A stretch of 64,000 nt of DNA from NCBI GenBank assembly GCA_009760855.2, contig WPIO01000037.1:3108001-3172000 (forward strand), read 5' to 3'. The number at the start of each line of letters is the position of its first letter. Within the stretch, counting starts at the first letter, position 1. Position numbers and translations under genes: made by a program. The notes under the pieces were generated by a model. It was not told the DNA's origin. It was given only the letters and a program-made list of their open reading frames with translations, and made no database searches. This stretch comes from Cristatella mucedo (Eukaryota; Bryozoa; Phylactolaemata; Cristatellidae). Below, piece by piece: positions 46,295 through 59,690 of this stretch.

Positions 46295-48686
46295 TCAAGG
46301 TATTGGCGTGTTGCAGTTGCCGTGATACACGAATACTGTGCCATCGCAACGGTAGTATCGGTCGAAGACGTCAGCATAGCCCTTGTCCTCCCACCAGCGG
46401 CACAGCTGGCGGTTCCACCCACATGGAAGTACGTAGAACAGTTCGCTGTGCTCGAGCGAGAGCAGCGTGAAGAAGTCTTGGTCGCCGAGATGGCCTTTGA
46501 AATGGTAGCGCTTTGTGAGTTCCTGCACGCGACTGGCGGCACTGTCGAGCAGGTCGTTGTATGATTTCGACTGGCGCATTCGCTCGACGTCCAGCAGTAG
46601 GACACCGCTGTTGAACCCTGTGAGTCCAGAGGGCGGTGGCTCGCCTACCCGTGTCCCCGGGTTCTTGCTGCGGTACTCCCAGAAAACATGCCGATAGACT
46701 GGCTGATTCTCCTGTGCGATACCTAAAGCGTGTAGGCACCAGAAGCCGGTAGTCTGGCTGCTCAAGAGACTAGGTCAGCTGTGCTCAAGTGACTTAAGGC
46801 TGGGCGATTCCATTTAACTGTTAATTGGGCAATTACGGTGAAACCATCTGTATACAAGTGCTTTCATACCCTGTGCATAGGCAGAGGGAATCCAGGGCAA
46901 ACAAGTTGACACAGTTTGCTAGCTTAACCGTCTGCTGGATTTTTATAGTGCCCAGAAAGATACCGTAGTGCTTAAAAGTAGGAATATATCATGTGATCCG
47001 TGAATTGAACCTGCGACCACAGAGTGCCGAGAGTCCAACCTCACCTGTTTGGGCCTCGAAACTTGACTGAAGGCTGAGAACTAAGGATCTGGCTTCATTA
47101 AGGATCAGAAGACCGAAAGTGCAGGTAGCAGAGTATCGATTAGAGGCAGGTAGCAGAGTATCGATTAGAAGAACGGCCTAGAATCCATTTTACGAAGCCT
47201 AATTGGCAAGTGGGAGTGCTTGTTGATACATACTGCAAAGAGATTACTGTATATTAAGCAGTATGGGAGAAGGCAGCTAAGGCTTCTTACGAGCTCTTCT
47301 GGAAAGCAGACTGTTTTCAGCGGGACCTCAGATGGACAATTCATTAGCTGTTCCATTCCCCTTCCCCCAGCTTAAAGACCGTTGTCGACAGAAGCTTTAG
47401 CTTTGCAGGTCCTAGACTGTGGAACTCGCGTACACAATTCTTACGCAATCGCAACTACTCTCCTGCTGTCGACTATGGCTCATCCTTTTCAGCGGTACTC
47501 GCTGCTACTTCCATGCTACACACTACCTCGACTGCTCTCCTGACTCTGCTATGCTTCCCACTTTCTCTTTGTTGCGTGAGACGAAGTCTGTTGGCTACCG
47601 AATGCGTACCCAAAGCCGCTTAGGCTGTGAGTGAGCTATACAAAACTCTCCCCCGTAACGCCCACCTAATCCTTATGGCTTTGTAGAGTTACAGACGGAG
47701 ATACATTTTCCTTGGCATCGGCTACTCACAATAGCCTAACTATGGGCGTTAAGTGGCATGTCGTGGCAGAACAAGTACTAAGGATCAAATTAACTTGCCG
47801 ATTAATAGAAAGAACGTAATGAGTTCAGGAAGAGTGACACAGCAGTTGTGCTGTGCTCAACACGAGGCGTTTACCCATAATGTTTTCGGCAGAAAACTCG
47901 TCAAAGAGCCGATACAGATTTCCAATGTCCGCCTTAAATTTCAGGTCGGCGTCCAGCATGATGACTTTCTTCATGGTTTCGGGCATGACTCGGTGAATCG
48001 CTATTGAAAGGAAGAACAAGGCGTCGCTGAAGTACGCACCGGGACTGTGACTGAAATGTTGCTGCATGGGCCGCACGATATCGTCCAGCTTCCTTGCGAG
48101 GCCGTCGACATCGTAGTGAGCCACCTGTTAGGAAACGCACAATAAGTGATCCGTCAGCGGCGCCGTCTGCTGAACGAATCAAGGCCACCCAAGAACCGGA
48201 CGAGAAACTCACCGAATAGTTTATCAGTTTCGGCGAGTCGTCGGTCGCAGTTCGAAGGAGCTCCTCAGCAATGTTCTGACTGCTGAGGTCGCCCATTATG
48301 TGCAATCGTAGCGGTACAGAGGAGTGCTCCAGCATCGAGGACACGGTAACGTAGAACTTACGCTGAAGGGCCGCATTCTGGTGCGCATTTTTGAAGGTGA
48401 TCATCACATCAATCGCCGAGGATTCCGCGGCGGGAGCTTCCTCGCATTGCCCTCTCTCAGAACTAACGCCATCGCGAGCAGCTCGGCCTGCGCCTCCCGA
48501 CGACTTAATCTGATCTGCCTTCTCTTCCAAGATGCTGTTCCCGTAGAACTTGCTGCTACCCTCGCTAAATTGCGAGTCGAGTCGAGATGGGGCAAGAAAG
48601 TAGAAAATGAATAAAAACGGGAGCGCATACAAGCACTTGACGACAAGGCTCTGAGAGAACCCGCGGAGAAAGCGATCCCCAGGCAT
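46295..48686 (-). CDS. XXYLT1: xyloside xylosyltransferase 1, 3 exons, complete
   Basis: Exons on the minus strand: 48686-48213, 48124-47875, 46722-46295. GT-AG introns of 88 and 1152 bp, phases 0 and 1; 383 residues. The start ATG is followed by a basic stretch and one hydrophobic segment (about residues 14-32), giving a type II ER membrane protein. The catalytic GT8 domain follows: AYFSDALFFLS, then MLDADLKF with the metal-binding DxD at Asp216/Asp218, QPVYRH.FW, GFNSGVLLL, YHFKGHLGDQDFFTLL, WNRQLC.WW and the C-terminal YHGNCNTPIP. The enzyme adds the second, alpha-1,3-linked xylose to Xyl-Glc on EGF repeats of proteins such as Notch. Length and motif order agree with the vertebrate enzyme (human about 393). 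Intron 2 contains a family B LINE 3' end. Confidence 0.95.
47121..47172. repeat. short tandem duplication in XXYLT1 intron 2
   Basis: CAGGTAGCAGAGTATCGATT is repeated twice with a period of about 25 bp. Confidence 0.85.
47372..47705 (+). repeat. family B LINE 3' end, in XXYLT1 intron 2 (antisense to the gene)
   Basis: Coding remnant LKTVVDRSFSFAGPRLWNS followed by a 3' UTR with CTGCTCTCCTGACTCTGC, TGGCTACCGAATGCGTACC, AAAGCCGCTTAGGCTGTGAG and CTATACAAAACTCTC. Best copy of this 3'-end type; compare 18540-18910, 20890-21065 and 14805-14945. Confidence 0.7.
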
Positions 48687-49485
48687 GACTTAAGCCGATG
48701 CTGCACCGGGAAACCGAAAAACAATGCGGGTATGCTTCCGGCCCTTACGATCGGGAGGTGAGTCGTAGGATGCTTCCGGTGTCGACAGACGCTTCCGCCG
48801 AGCGCACACGCAGGACTGGTACCTCAAATGTAAGCAAATCACGCCGAGGCGGTCACCGCCTCCGCGGCCCAATCGGTGGCTCCTTGTGTATAAGCAGTCA
48901 GAATACCTGCGTGTTTCGAGACAGCATCTGTGATGTATAAGCCGCGATTCGAGGCGCCAGCTTCACCGAAGCTTTGTCGCACGTTGGAAAGGACTGGAAC
49001 CGTCGTCTAAGGACATTAATTCGAAGCCGGTACTGTGGATTTGTAACAGAGCATAGCTGAGTCGTGTGGAAAGTCGAGGAACTGAGTAGCATGGGATATC
49101 AGTGGAGGACGGCTGCAAAGGATGTGCACGACTCGGCACGGGACTGGCGATGTCGTTGCATAAGAATCGAGGAAGTAAGAATAGCACTTGTGTTAAATCT
49201 TCTGTATAGCACCCTAAGAGAGATTCTGTTCAGGCGCTTCCACCTCGCTGCAAGAGAAACAGTACGTAGAAGTTAATTTCGAGCAGCGCATCCTACTTAT
49301 GCAAGCTTGCAAAAACACTCAAGTATTACGATTTGACAAGCACGAAAAAACGCACTAGAAGTCACTCCGAGAGCCGGTGGCTAATAGGACCCGGGTTATC
49401 TAGAGACGCCGCATTGAATGGTGAGCACTGAATGGTGAGCACTCAGAGCAGGAAACAGGAAAAAGACAAGTTCCGGAGGATATAA
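48687..49485. other. 5' flank of XXYLT1
   Basis: GC-rich next to the gene. A decayed SINE2/LINE tail fragment lies at 49190-49262 (TGTATAGCACCCTAAGAGAG then CAGGCGCTTCCACC, minus). No promoter motif was identified. Confidence 0.4.

Positions 49486-49557
<72 letters not shown>
49486..49557. repeat. (TG)n microsatellite
   Basis: TG dinucleotide array of about 70 bp. Confidence 0.97.
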
Positions 49558-49559
<2 letters not shown>

Positions 49560-49659
49560 CGCCTCCTTTGAACTTGTCTTTTTCCTATATAATATAATAT
49601 AACAATAATAATAAATAATACATATATAATGCATACAGTGTGCTTGCTTTCCCTCGAGG

Positions 49660-50060
49660 GCTAGCTTACCCTAGAAGGAGCCCAAAGCTGGCAAAGAACT
49701 GGTGGGTTTATAGCTTCTTTTTTGAATGTCATAAAATCAGAAGATGACGATACGTCAGTCGGTTGTAAGTTATAAGCTTTGAATGTGCAGTAACTGAAGG
49801 TACGGTCTCCAATGGATGTGAAGCTATTTAGAGGCACAGCCAATCGACCCGAGTCGAGACTATCAAAATCTATCTAGTTGCTATATCTACGGCAGATAAG
49901 CCTAGCTTACGAGTAATTAACCAACTGTTAGCGTCTTATTCCACATGCAGGAAGACCTACAAGTAGTGATTTGCAGAAGTCTTGTCGGGATGTCACGAAT
50001 GCATGAACTAGCTTGGCTGCGGTGTCTTTATCAAGCTAGGCAAGCCCACATTTTTGTAAT
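49660..50060 (-). repeat. decayed LINE, minus orientation
   Basis: The reverse strand reads FTSIGDRTFSYCTFKAYNLQ (compare FGDRAFSSYAPKAWNSLP), with upstream remnants. Old copy. Confidence 0.6.
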
Positions 50061-50612
50061 GTTAATTACAAATCCAAGTCCTTAGCGTTCCTAGCCCTCT
50101 ACATTCCACAGCCGCAGAGGGGGTACATGGTGCATTCGCAACCGTGATTTATTGTAGTCGTCAGTGGCATCGTATCGCCAATATAGTCTTACCTGCCTTA
50201 CTTTAAATTAATAAGTGTGTGTAGGGTACGATTGAGATAACTTTCAAAAGATCTTGGCCGAGTATTCCTCCATCGGCCGACTTTTAAACTAGCGAACAAT
50301 TAGGTTACACAGCGAATCGGAACAGAAAGTCCACCTCATTTGCTTTGAAGACACGCCAATTCAGTAAACGTTTTCGTCATAACCGTTCAAGGCTGGTGGC
50401 GATGCAAGTTTGCAAAGACAAGGCACGTGGCATGAAATTTACCATCGTTCCAATCTCGACGGACTACTCGAAGAAATAGCGAGGTAGATGGCACTCAGGT
50501 AGATACAACTCGTATAGATAGCACCCGGGTGTATAGCACAATTATCGACAGCAAGTGGTTCATCGAGTGACGAAAAGTAAAAGTAAAGGTTGGCAGATGG
50601 AAAAACACCGTC

Positions 50613-52400
<1,788 letters not shown>

Positions 52401-52877
52401 TCTCAGATCTACTCCCTCACCAGGCCACGCATCGTACCACACGCTTTTGGGAATCCAACAGTCTACAAATACCTCGTACAAACCTCAAATCCTTTGGAGA
52501 CCGTGCATTTAGTTGGTATGCTCCCAAAGCCTGGAACTCCCTCCCGACTTGCGTCAGAACATCCCCTGACTTGACCACATTTAAAAAGAACTTAAAACAC
52601 ACCTATTTAGGACAGCATTTAGTGAGTCCGTGATTCGTCTTTCGCGTGCTTATGCGTGCTGACACTGTGCATGCTGCCACTAACCACATTTGCATGCTGA
52701 CCCTGTGCATGTCACCCCTAACCATGTTATTCCTTTTGTTTGTTTATCAAGCATGATATTACTCACCATTCAATTGCATTTCCCTTTGCAGCAAATGTAA
52801 AGCGCCTAGAAAGAGAGAGAGAGAGAGATTTAGTTCTCTGAGGGCGCTTTATCAAGTGCATTATTATTATTATTATT
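52401..52877 (+). repeat. LINE family A 3' end with a GA expansion in its hairpin loop
   Basis: From the C-terminal coding segment (frame broken) through the 3' UTR to (ATT)n. Between the hairpin arms, AGAAAGAGAGAGAGAGAGAG replaces the usual AGAAAGAG. Confidence 0.88.
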
Positions 52878-53477
52878 ACCTGGATAATTTATAATACACT
52901 GTTTCACTGTGCTGCTAATTTATTTGAGCAGGGACACATCCACTGGTGGAGCCATAGAGAGGGACGGCGTTTGCTTTCCCCTCTCACAGTGGGGCAGCTA
53001 CCTGGGCCGCCTCCTGTTCCTCCGCCTACCGACCGTCGCCAACGGCAACATGACGTCTTTATTCTTCTCGATGAACCACCTCCCGAGTTTGCGCCTAAGA
53101 AACACCGTTATTTTGCGCTATGACTATTCCGTTAGCCGCGGGTCTAGGAAAGTATAGCAAATCATTGGTTGCGAACTATTTTGCGCACGCTTGCTCGAAT
53201 ATCCTCGTTGCACGTTAAGGATTAGCTATCGCTGGGTCACTACTGACTACGAGGTCAAGGCCGATACCTAGCTTGCCTGTGCCCCCCCCGGGCAGTCTTT
53301 GTACAACGAGCATCTGAGAGAGACAGACAAATACAAGATAGACAGAAAAACGAGAGAAGGGGAGAAACAGAGGAGATAGAAAACAACTGAGGCAGAGAAA
53401 CCAGAGAGACAGAGAGACTGATTTGAGGGGCAACACCGAGAAAAGCAGGTAAAGAGATGGCGATCGGGCGCCGGTTT
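52878..53477. other. intergenic stretch, nothing recognised
   Basis: An 82-codon plus frame (52909-53157) has no recognised motif. Confidence 0.35.
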
Positions 53478-53576
53478 TGGTGACCATTCGCCGAGTGTGG
53501 TGACCGTTCGCCGAGTGTGGTGATCGTTCGACGAGTGCGGTGAGTGACCATTCGCCAAGTGTGGTTACCGGTCACC
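53478..53576. repeat. 20-bp minisatellite, ~4-5 units
   Basis: Units of the form TGGTGACCRTTCGCCGAGTG at 53478, 53498 and 53518, followed by two degenerate ones. Confidence 0.92.
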
Positions 53577-54194
53577 AGCGCCAGTTGCCACAAGCTCGCG
53601 GCTGGGGGGATGGAGCTTCGAGATGGTCATGATCTAATTAAAAAAAAACAGCCACCGGGCCGCCAGGGTGGAGCGTATGTAAATCGAAGGTGACCGTGCG
53701 GCAGTACTGCTGGGAATGTCGTCGACCGTCGTAATCGACGGAATCTGGTGGAAAAAGCAGCTCGGTGTGGCTCTTTTGAGAGTTGGCACGAAACGGTGCG
53801 AAGCGCTCGTTTGAGAAACTTGCGCCTCGTCCGTCACCGCGAGAACGGCCCGAACGCACCACTCCCAGTCGGGCACGGGCGGTTGCACCATCCTCGGCCA
53901 CGACGGGGCCGCCGTGCATCCAAGGTCACGGTCGGCCGCCCGAGCAGTGATTAATTTGCTTACGTGTGCGGCCCGGCGAAAAGCGAACGACGCTCAATGA
54001 CGAAACCTTTCCGACGCCTTGTTTTGCCGGTCACTCGCGACAGCTGCGGCACCGCTCTCCCTCGCTCGAAAAGCATCCGACCTTGAGCCAACTGTGAGCG
54101 TCGAGGCGTGCGACCCGATCTCCACCGACGTGTCGCCAAGCCTGAACTGCTACGGAAGCGATGAGACAATCGCCCACTGCCGTTGCATCCAACG

Positions 54195-54247
<53 letters not shown>

Positions 54248-54800
54248 GGGGAAGAGCTAGAGAGAGGGGGGAGAGAGAGAACTAAAAATTGGGAGGCAAG
54301 GGGGAGAAAGAGAGCTAGAGAGAGAGAGAGAGCTAGAGAGAAGACAGAGAGCTAGAGAGAGAGAGAGAGAGAGAGACGGAGAAGAGAGAGACAGACAGAC
54401 AGATACGAGGAGAAAGAGAGGGAGAAAGAGAAGGGAGAGAGAACTAGAGAGACAGAGAGGCAGTTACAGACAAGAGACAGAGACAGACGGAGAGAGAGAC
54501 AGACAGACGGAGAGAGAGACAGACAGACGGAGAGAGACAGACAGACAGAGGGAGAGAGAGACAGACAGACGGAGAGAGAGACAGACAGACAGATGGAGAG
54601 AGAGAAACCGAAGGGTGAATGGCAAAGCCTTAGCGTAGGCATTGCAGATGTCAAGTCGGCTGCACGGTACACAGGCGGGCGAATGCGGCATAGCCGTGCG
54701 AGACAAGATGGGGAGAGACAGAGACAGACGGATAGAGAAACAGAGACAAATAGAGAGACAGAGAGGGCGCGAGAGACTCGACGACTCGCTCGTGACCGCG
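54195..54800. repeat. long purine-rich region: (GA)n and AGACAGACGG minisatellite
   Basis: GA arrays (54197-54240 and others) followed by tandem units around AGACAGACAGACGGAGAGAG (about 54470-54600), then AGACAGAGA-type sequence. Long open frames on both strands are repeat translations. Confidence 0.93.
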
Positions 54801-55619
54801 ATATTGGCATGCGCTAGTTCAGACGTGTCGTGTCGGTAGCCCCTCCTTACGTCGGTAGGACCTGCCAGAGGGCACAATGGCGCTACAATAGTCGCGCTCG
54901 GCTGTAATAAAACTTAACGGTAGCGACCGAGATAGTTGCCGCGGCGCTAGCTTTCGCATATTCGCCAACGACAATCCGTGCTGGCTGAGGGTGGTGGCTG
55001 AGTCCGCGCCGCTAGCTGAACACGTCATTTGCCGCATTTCGGGCCTGACATTCGCCAACGCTACAGCGTTGCTAAGCTGCTCTCTCTCTCTCCCTCCCTC
55101 CCTCCCTCCCTCTCTCTCTCTCTCTCTCTTAACTGTACAATGACGCGCGATGGGACTGAAGACATGATGTATGCGATTTCTTTGGCTACGAAAATGGTTG
55201 CTTTTGATGACTTTTTCAATCCGCAACCTGTGATGTGGATTCGCGTCCAGCTGTTCGCTCTCCAACTCCAACTCGTGGGCTAAGCATCGCGCTGACGGAG
55301 GAGGCGCCTCGAGCTGTGGCGGAGCAAGTCGCAGCATTGCTGCGCGAATCGCTCGCGGTCGAATGAAAACGTGAGACCGCGTGCAGCGGAACTAATATGA
55401 CTGCCGCCCCATTTGGGTCGCTGGCGAGGGGGGGGTCGACAAACGAAGGAATGGCGACGAGCAAAGGAGCCGAAAACTTGGAACGCAGGTAACGAGATAA
55501 GCTGAGGAAAGCAAACGAAACTACTGAGGAGGAGCGGTTTGAGAAGATCGCGAGTAGAGAAGATGCGAGAGAAAGTAGCGAGGAGACTGCTAGAGCGACG
55601 TACTGCAAGATGGTCGTAA
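54801..55619. other. intergenic stretch, no supported gene
   Basis: Contains a CT-rich tract at about 55080-55130. Open frames on both strands overlap and show no motif. Confidence 0.4.
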
Positions 55620-55818
<199 letters not shown>

Positions 55819-56032
55819 TATATATGTATATGTATATGTATATGTAACTTATATTTTAAATATTTTAACAGATTATTATACCTTAGCCAGAGGAGCCCTA
55901 CCCTGCCGGGGCTGCTCCCGGTTCAGGAACGGGGACCACACGGCTTCCGACCAGGAAATAGCGTCCGAGACACGAATCCACCGCAATGCCGCCCGTTCCT
56001 AGCGAAAAATGCCGAGGTCCACCAGGCAGGCA

Positions 56033-56180
56033 TTAATAATAATAATAATAATAATGTACTTGATAAAGCGCCCTCAGAGAACTTAATCTCTTTCTAGGCG
56101 CTTTACATTTGCTGCAAAGGGAAATGCAATTAAATGGTAAGTAAAATCATGCTTGAAAAACAAACAAAATGAATAAAATG
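56033..56180 (-). repeat. LINE family A tail fragment, minus orientation
   Basis: (TAA)n, then the complement of the hairpin and the last part of the 3' UTR (AAAGCGCCCTCAGAGAACTT), truncated at about 56180. Confidence 0.87.
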
Positions 56181-56470
56181 GTTATAATCCGGCCGCCAGC
56201 TACCCGGAGCACCTACTACGAAGGGCCTCACCACTGCCGACCGGTAGCCAGCGGTCAGGAAAGACCGGGCTATGGCCTCGTACTTATCAACCTTTTTCCG
56301 GGACACTACCAGCAGGGCATCCTTACTGCCGTCAAACGGCAGCGTTGCGTCGATTATGACCGCGTCGGCACCGTTGTCGATGACCGGGGGTCCGGCTCTC
56401 AAGCCGGACCCCCGGCGAGCAGGAAGGCGCGACCTGCCTAAAGGCAGGAGAGCGAGGTGGCCGGAAGAGT
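56181..56470. other. CCGG-rich stretch with an inverted repeat, no supported gene
   Basis: GGGGGTCCGGCTCTCAAGCCGGACCCCC forms a near-perfect inverted repeat (about 56385-56413). No motif-bearing frame. Confidence 0.45.
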
Positions 56471-56478
56471 CACGATTA

Positions 56479-56562
<84 letters not shown>
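56479..56562. repeat. (TA)n joined to (GA)n microsatellite
   Basis: TA array about 50 bp long passing directly into a GA array. Confidence 0.97.
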
Positions 56563-56566
<4 letters not shown>

Positions 56567-57443
56567 AAGAGAGATTTGACAATTAAAAGAAAAGAAGAAA
56601 AAGAAGAAGCTTTAATAGCTACCTGTTGGGAAAAAGTGCCGTTAAGCTACACTATAGTGTGCGTGCGCGTGCTTCATTGCGTGATCCCTGGTTTACGAGA
56701 TACTGCAGGATGAGCGTGGCCGCAGCAGACGCGATTGTAGCGGTAAGTGGATGCTAGCATTGATAAAAAATGCGGACTGGTCCTTGAGCGAGGACGGTAG
56801 AGTAGAAGTCTTAGGAGCTGAGACTAAATCTAAAGCGGCACCCTCGCTCCAAACCCCACGGCCCGCAGCGCCCGCATCGCAAGCAGCGCCCGCAGCGCAC
56901 GAGTCGTTGCTTCTCTGCGGCGAACTCATTGCTCTCGGCGCTAGAGTTGGCGAGTCGTCCAAGCTCAACTCACGCAAGAATTGAACCACTCTCTTGCTCT
57001 CTGTCTCTCGCTCCCTCTGTCTCTCTCTCGCCTTCTCTCTCTCTTTTTCTTTCTATGTCTTTCTCTCTGTCTCTCTCCGTCTCTCTGTCTTTCTCTGCTC
57101 TGTCTCTCACTATCTCTGTCTCTCTTTTGCTTTTTCTATTTCTTCTTTCAGCGTCGTGCTCGCAGAGGCAGTTCAGCAGTTCTGTTTTTCCCGCCCACAT
57201 AGACGCAGCGGTCATTCTGCTGGCTTTCGGTACGGCTCCATTTTTTGCTTTCACAGTTTATTAATATTATGGTCAGCTGATTCAGCAGCCTCAAAGTTTG
57301 CTCAGCGGTAGAAGCTCCTTAGAAGAGGCCATCTTGCTCCGCTTGCAGCAAGCACTAAAGAATTGCCTGCTGCAGGACCCAAATCCACGGCCAAGGTCGA
57401 GAAGTGCGAACATTTTGCCCTTGGGCTAAGACTATTGTTCTAT
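56563..57443. other. intergenic stretch with pyrimidine-rich tract
   Basis: CT-rich sequence at about 56990-57145; a decayed SINE1 tail in minus orientation at about 57270-57350. No supported gene. Confidence 0.4.
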
Positions 57444-58138
57444 AATAATAATAATAATAATAATAATAATTCACTTGATATAGCGCCCTCAGAGAACTTA
57501 ATCTCTCTCTAGGCACTTTACATTTGCTGTAAAGTGAAATGCAATGGAATAGTAAGTAAAATCATGCTTGAAAAACAAACGAACTGAATAACATGGTTAG
57601 GGGTGACATGCACAGGGTCAGCATGCAAATGTGGTTAGTGGCAGCATGCACAGTGTCAGCATGCATAAGCATGTGAAGGAAGAATCACAGGGACCCACTA
57701 AATGCTGTCCTAAATAGGTGTGTTTTTAAGTTCCTTTTAAATGTGGTCAGGTCAGGGGATGTTCTGACGCAGGTCGGGAGGGAGTTCCAGGCTTTGGGAG
57801 CATACGAACTAAATGCACGGTCTCCAAAGGATTTAAGGTTTGTACGAGGTATGGGTAGACTGTTGGATTCCGACAAGCGGGTGGTACGATGCTTGGCCTG
57901 ATGGGGTAGTATATCTGAGAGATAGGTTGGAGCCATAGAATGAAGTGACCTAAAAGTGAGCGACAAAACCTTGAAGTCAATCCGTTGCTTGACTGGTAGC
58001 CAGTGCAGGTCGGCGAGAAGTGGAGTAATGTGGCAACTGCGACGCTCACGACAGACAAGCCTAGCTGCAGAGTTTTGCACCAGCTGCAATCGCCTGATCG
58101 CACATGCTGGTAGGCCAGTAGGCAGTGAGTTGCAGTTC
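57444..58138 (-). mobile_element. LINE family A 3' third, minus orientation, coding end intact
   Basis: (TAA)n, hairpin and 3' UTR, then an open minus frame (58089-57685) of 134 codons: LVQNSAARLVCRERRSCHIT, LHWLPVKQRIDFKVLSLTF, LKSFGDRAFSSYAPKAWNSL, ending NLKTHLFRTAFSGSL. This is the best-preserved C-terminal end of the family. 5'-truncated near 58138, within the family's coding region. Confidence 0.9.
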
Positions 58139-58285
58139 TGTAAGTATAGACCCTGTTTTATACAGAGTTGTATGATACCCTGTAAAATACAGTGCCCAAA
58201 ATCAACTACATAGTATGATACAACAATTTCAGATAACTTATGCTCCTAAGATATTGGACCCTGTCGCGTGTGGGCTGATTGGCTG

Positions 58286-58981
58286 ATGACGCCACCACGC
58301 TCTCCATGCTTCTCCTCACAGTCTGAGATCTGCGAGGCTCGTCATACTGTACTCACTAGTGCTGCCCATCGTGGGCCCGAAGAAGACCCGAACTGGACTC
58401 GCTTTCGTGACCAGTACAAGCCTGACGCGTCCAAGATGACCGCTACTGCAAGTGCAAAACGTACGACGGAGGCGCAGACGTCATCGCCGCCGCCGTCGGC
58501 GCTGCTGAAATCGCACTGGTCCTCGTCCGGCGGCGAAGCCGACAAGGGCGTCGGCCTTCACCTGCCAAGCGATCCGCCTACTAAGCTCGCGAAAAATACC
58601 TCTCCGTCGGTGCTCCGGCGTCCACGTTCACGCGATTTACGCGTTCGCCGGCGGGTGGCAGGCGGCGAAATTCGATTTCCCGAAAACCGACGAAACGGCA
58701 CCGAGCTACACGAGAGCCTTCGCTCTCGCATGCGTGCGAGTGACTCCATTTGTTGGCGCTCTACTCGTTCTTCAATGCGCCGCACCGGAAGAAGAACTTT
58801 ATTTCAGTGCTTTGAGCGAGTCGTTCCAGCTGCCCACGACCGAGGTCATTGGCGGCGAGCTGCTGCTGCTGCAGGCCGAGTACAGTCGGCAAGCCGTGCA
58901 AAGCCGGCAGCGCGTATGGCGAGGTACGAGCTAGGTCGAGGCCATAGGCCAGGAGGTAAGGTGCCCGTTCTTCACGTCTGA
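58286..58981 (+). CDS. open reading frame of 231 codons, unknown (tentative)
   Basis: Begins ATGACGCCACCACG, just after GATTGGCTGATGACG, which holds an inverted CCAAT box. A splice acceptor (CTCCTCACAG) also lies near 58320, so the true exon may begin there at SEICEARH. The translation includes EEDPNWTRFRDQYKPDASKM, Ser/Pro-rich and then Arg-rich parts, with no domain I recognise. The last ~45 codons overlap a SINE1 copy, so the 3' end as drawn is suspect. It may be a chance frame in GC-rich DNA or one exon of an unknown gene. Confidence 0.25.
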   Translation: MTPPRSPCFSSQSEICEARHTVLTSAAHRGPEEDPNWTRFRDQYKPDASKMTATASAKRTTEAQTSSPPPSALLKSHWSSSGGEADKGVGLHLPSDPPTKLAKNTSPSVLRRPRSRDLRVRRRVAGGEIRFPENRRNGTELHESLRSRMRASDSICWRSTRSSMRRTGRRTLFQCFERVVPAAHDRGHWRRAAAAAGRVQSASRAKPAARMARYELGRGHRPGGKVPVLHV

Positions 58982-59090
58982 GGACTCGTGGATTCGAATC
59001 CTGCAATGAGCGATCCTTTATCGCCAGCTGCAACCGGTGGCGAAAGCCATCAAGGCTCTTTTGCTGCTATACAAATGAGGCTGTTGCCAG
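58935..59090 (+). repeat. SINE1 copy
   Basis: Head with CATAGGCCAGGAGGTAAGG, box B GATTCGAATCC, the body GAGCGATCCTTTATCGCC and the tail ATGAGGCTGTTGCCA. Confidence 0.8.
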
Positions 59091-59224
59091 TATTCGAGCA
59101 TCGTGCAATGTATATCGTCACCAAAACACGTACAAGTGAAATGTATATCATTGGCAATGCAGAGGAGTCGGACGTCCCTCCCGGCGCTCCAGTAGTGCCA
59201 GGACGAGTAGTTTGAATAAACGTG

Positions 59225-59690
59225 TATGTAGACCCTGTGCATATCACCTCTAACCATAATATTCTTGTTGTTTACTGAGCATGCTACCACTAACCAATCG
59301 ATCGTGCTCCCTTTGCAGCAAATATAAAGTGCATAGGAAGAGATTGAGTTCTCTGACGGTGCTATATCAAATGCATTATTATTATTATAAATGAACGACA
59401 CATATAGAGAGAAAAACCAGTACCGTGGCGCACACGATAGTTTTTCAAGGATTTCATGAGTACATTGGACAGTACATTACTTGGTTATGCTTGCTCACAC
59501 TGTGCTTGCTGCCACTAACCATATTTGCATGCTGACCCTGTGCATGTCACCTCTAGCCATGTTATTCCTGTTGCTTATTGAGCATGTTACCACTAACCAT
59601 TCAATCGCGGTCCCTTTGCAGTAAATGTAAAGTGCTCAGAAAGAGACTGAGTTCTCCGAGGGCGCTATATTAAATGCATAATCATGACAA
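59225..59690 (+). repeat. two tandem, diverged LINE 3' UTR/tail fragments
   Basis: 59225-59392 and 59485-59690 each contain the 3' UTR words (CTGTGCATRTCACCTCTA, CCCTTTGCAG), the GAGTTCTC hairpin remnant, and a terminal CATTATTATTATTAT or CATAATCATGAC. They share ATGCTACCACTAACCA-type differences from family A, so they form a subfamily. Confidence 0.75.

Noticed and set aside
53478-53576. CRISPR-like direct repeats
   Set aside because: Units are contiguous with no unique spacers, and the genome is animal.
54352-54877. Leu/Ser/Val/Cys-rich minus-strand frames of 137-152 codons
   Set aside because: Translation of the purine-rich minisatellite complement; looks like a membrane protein only because of the repeat.
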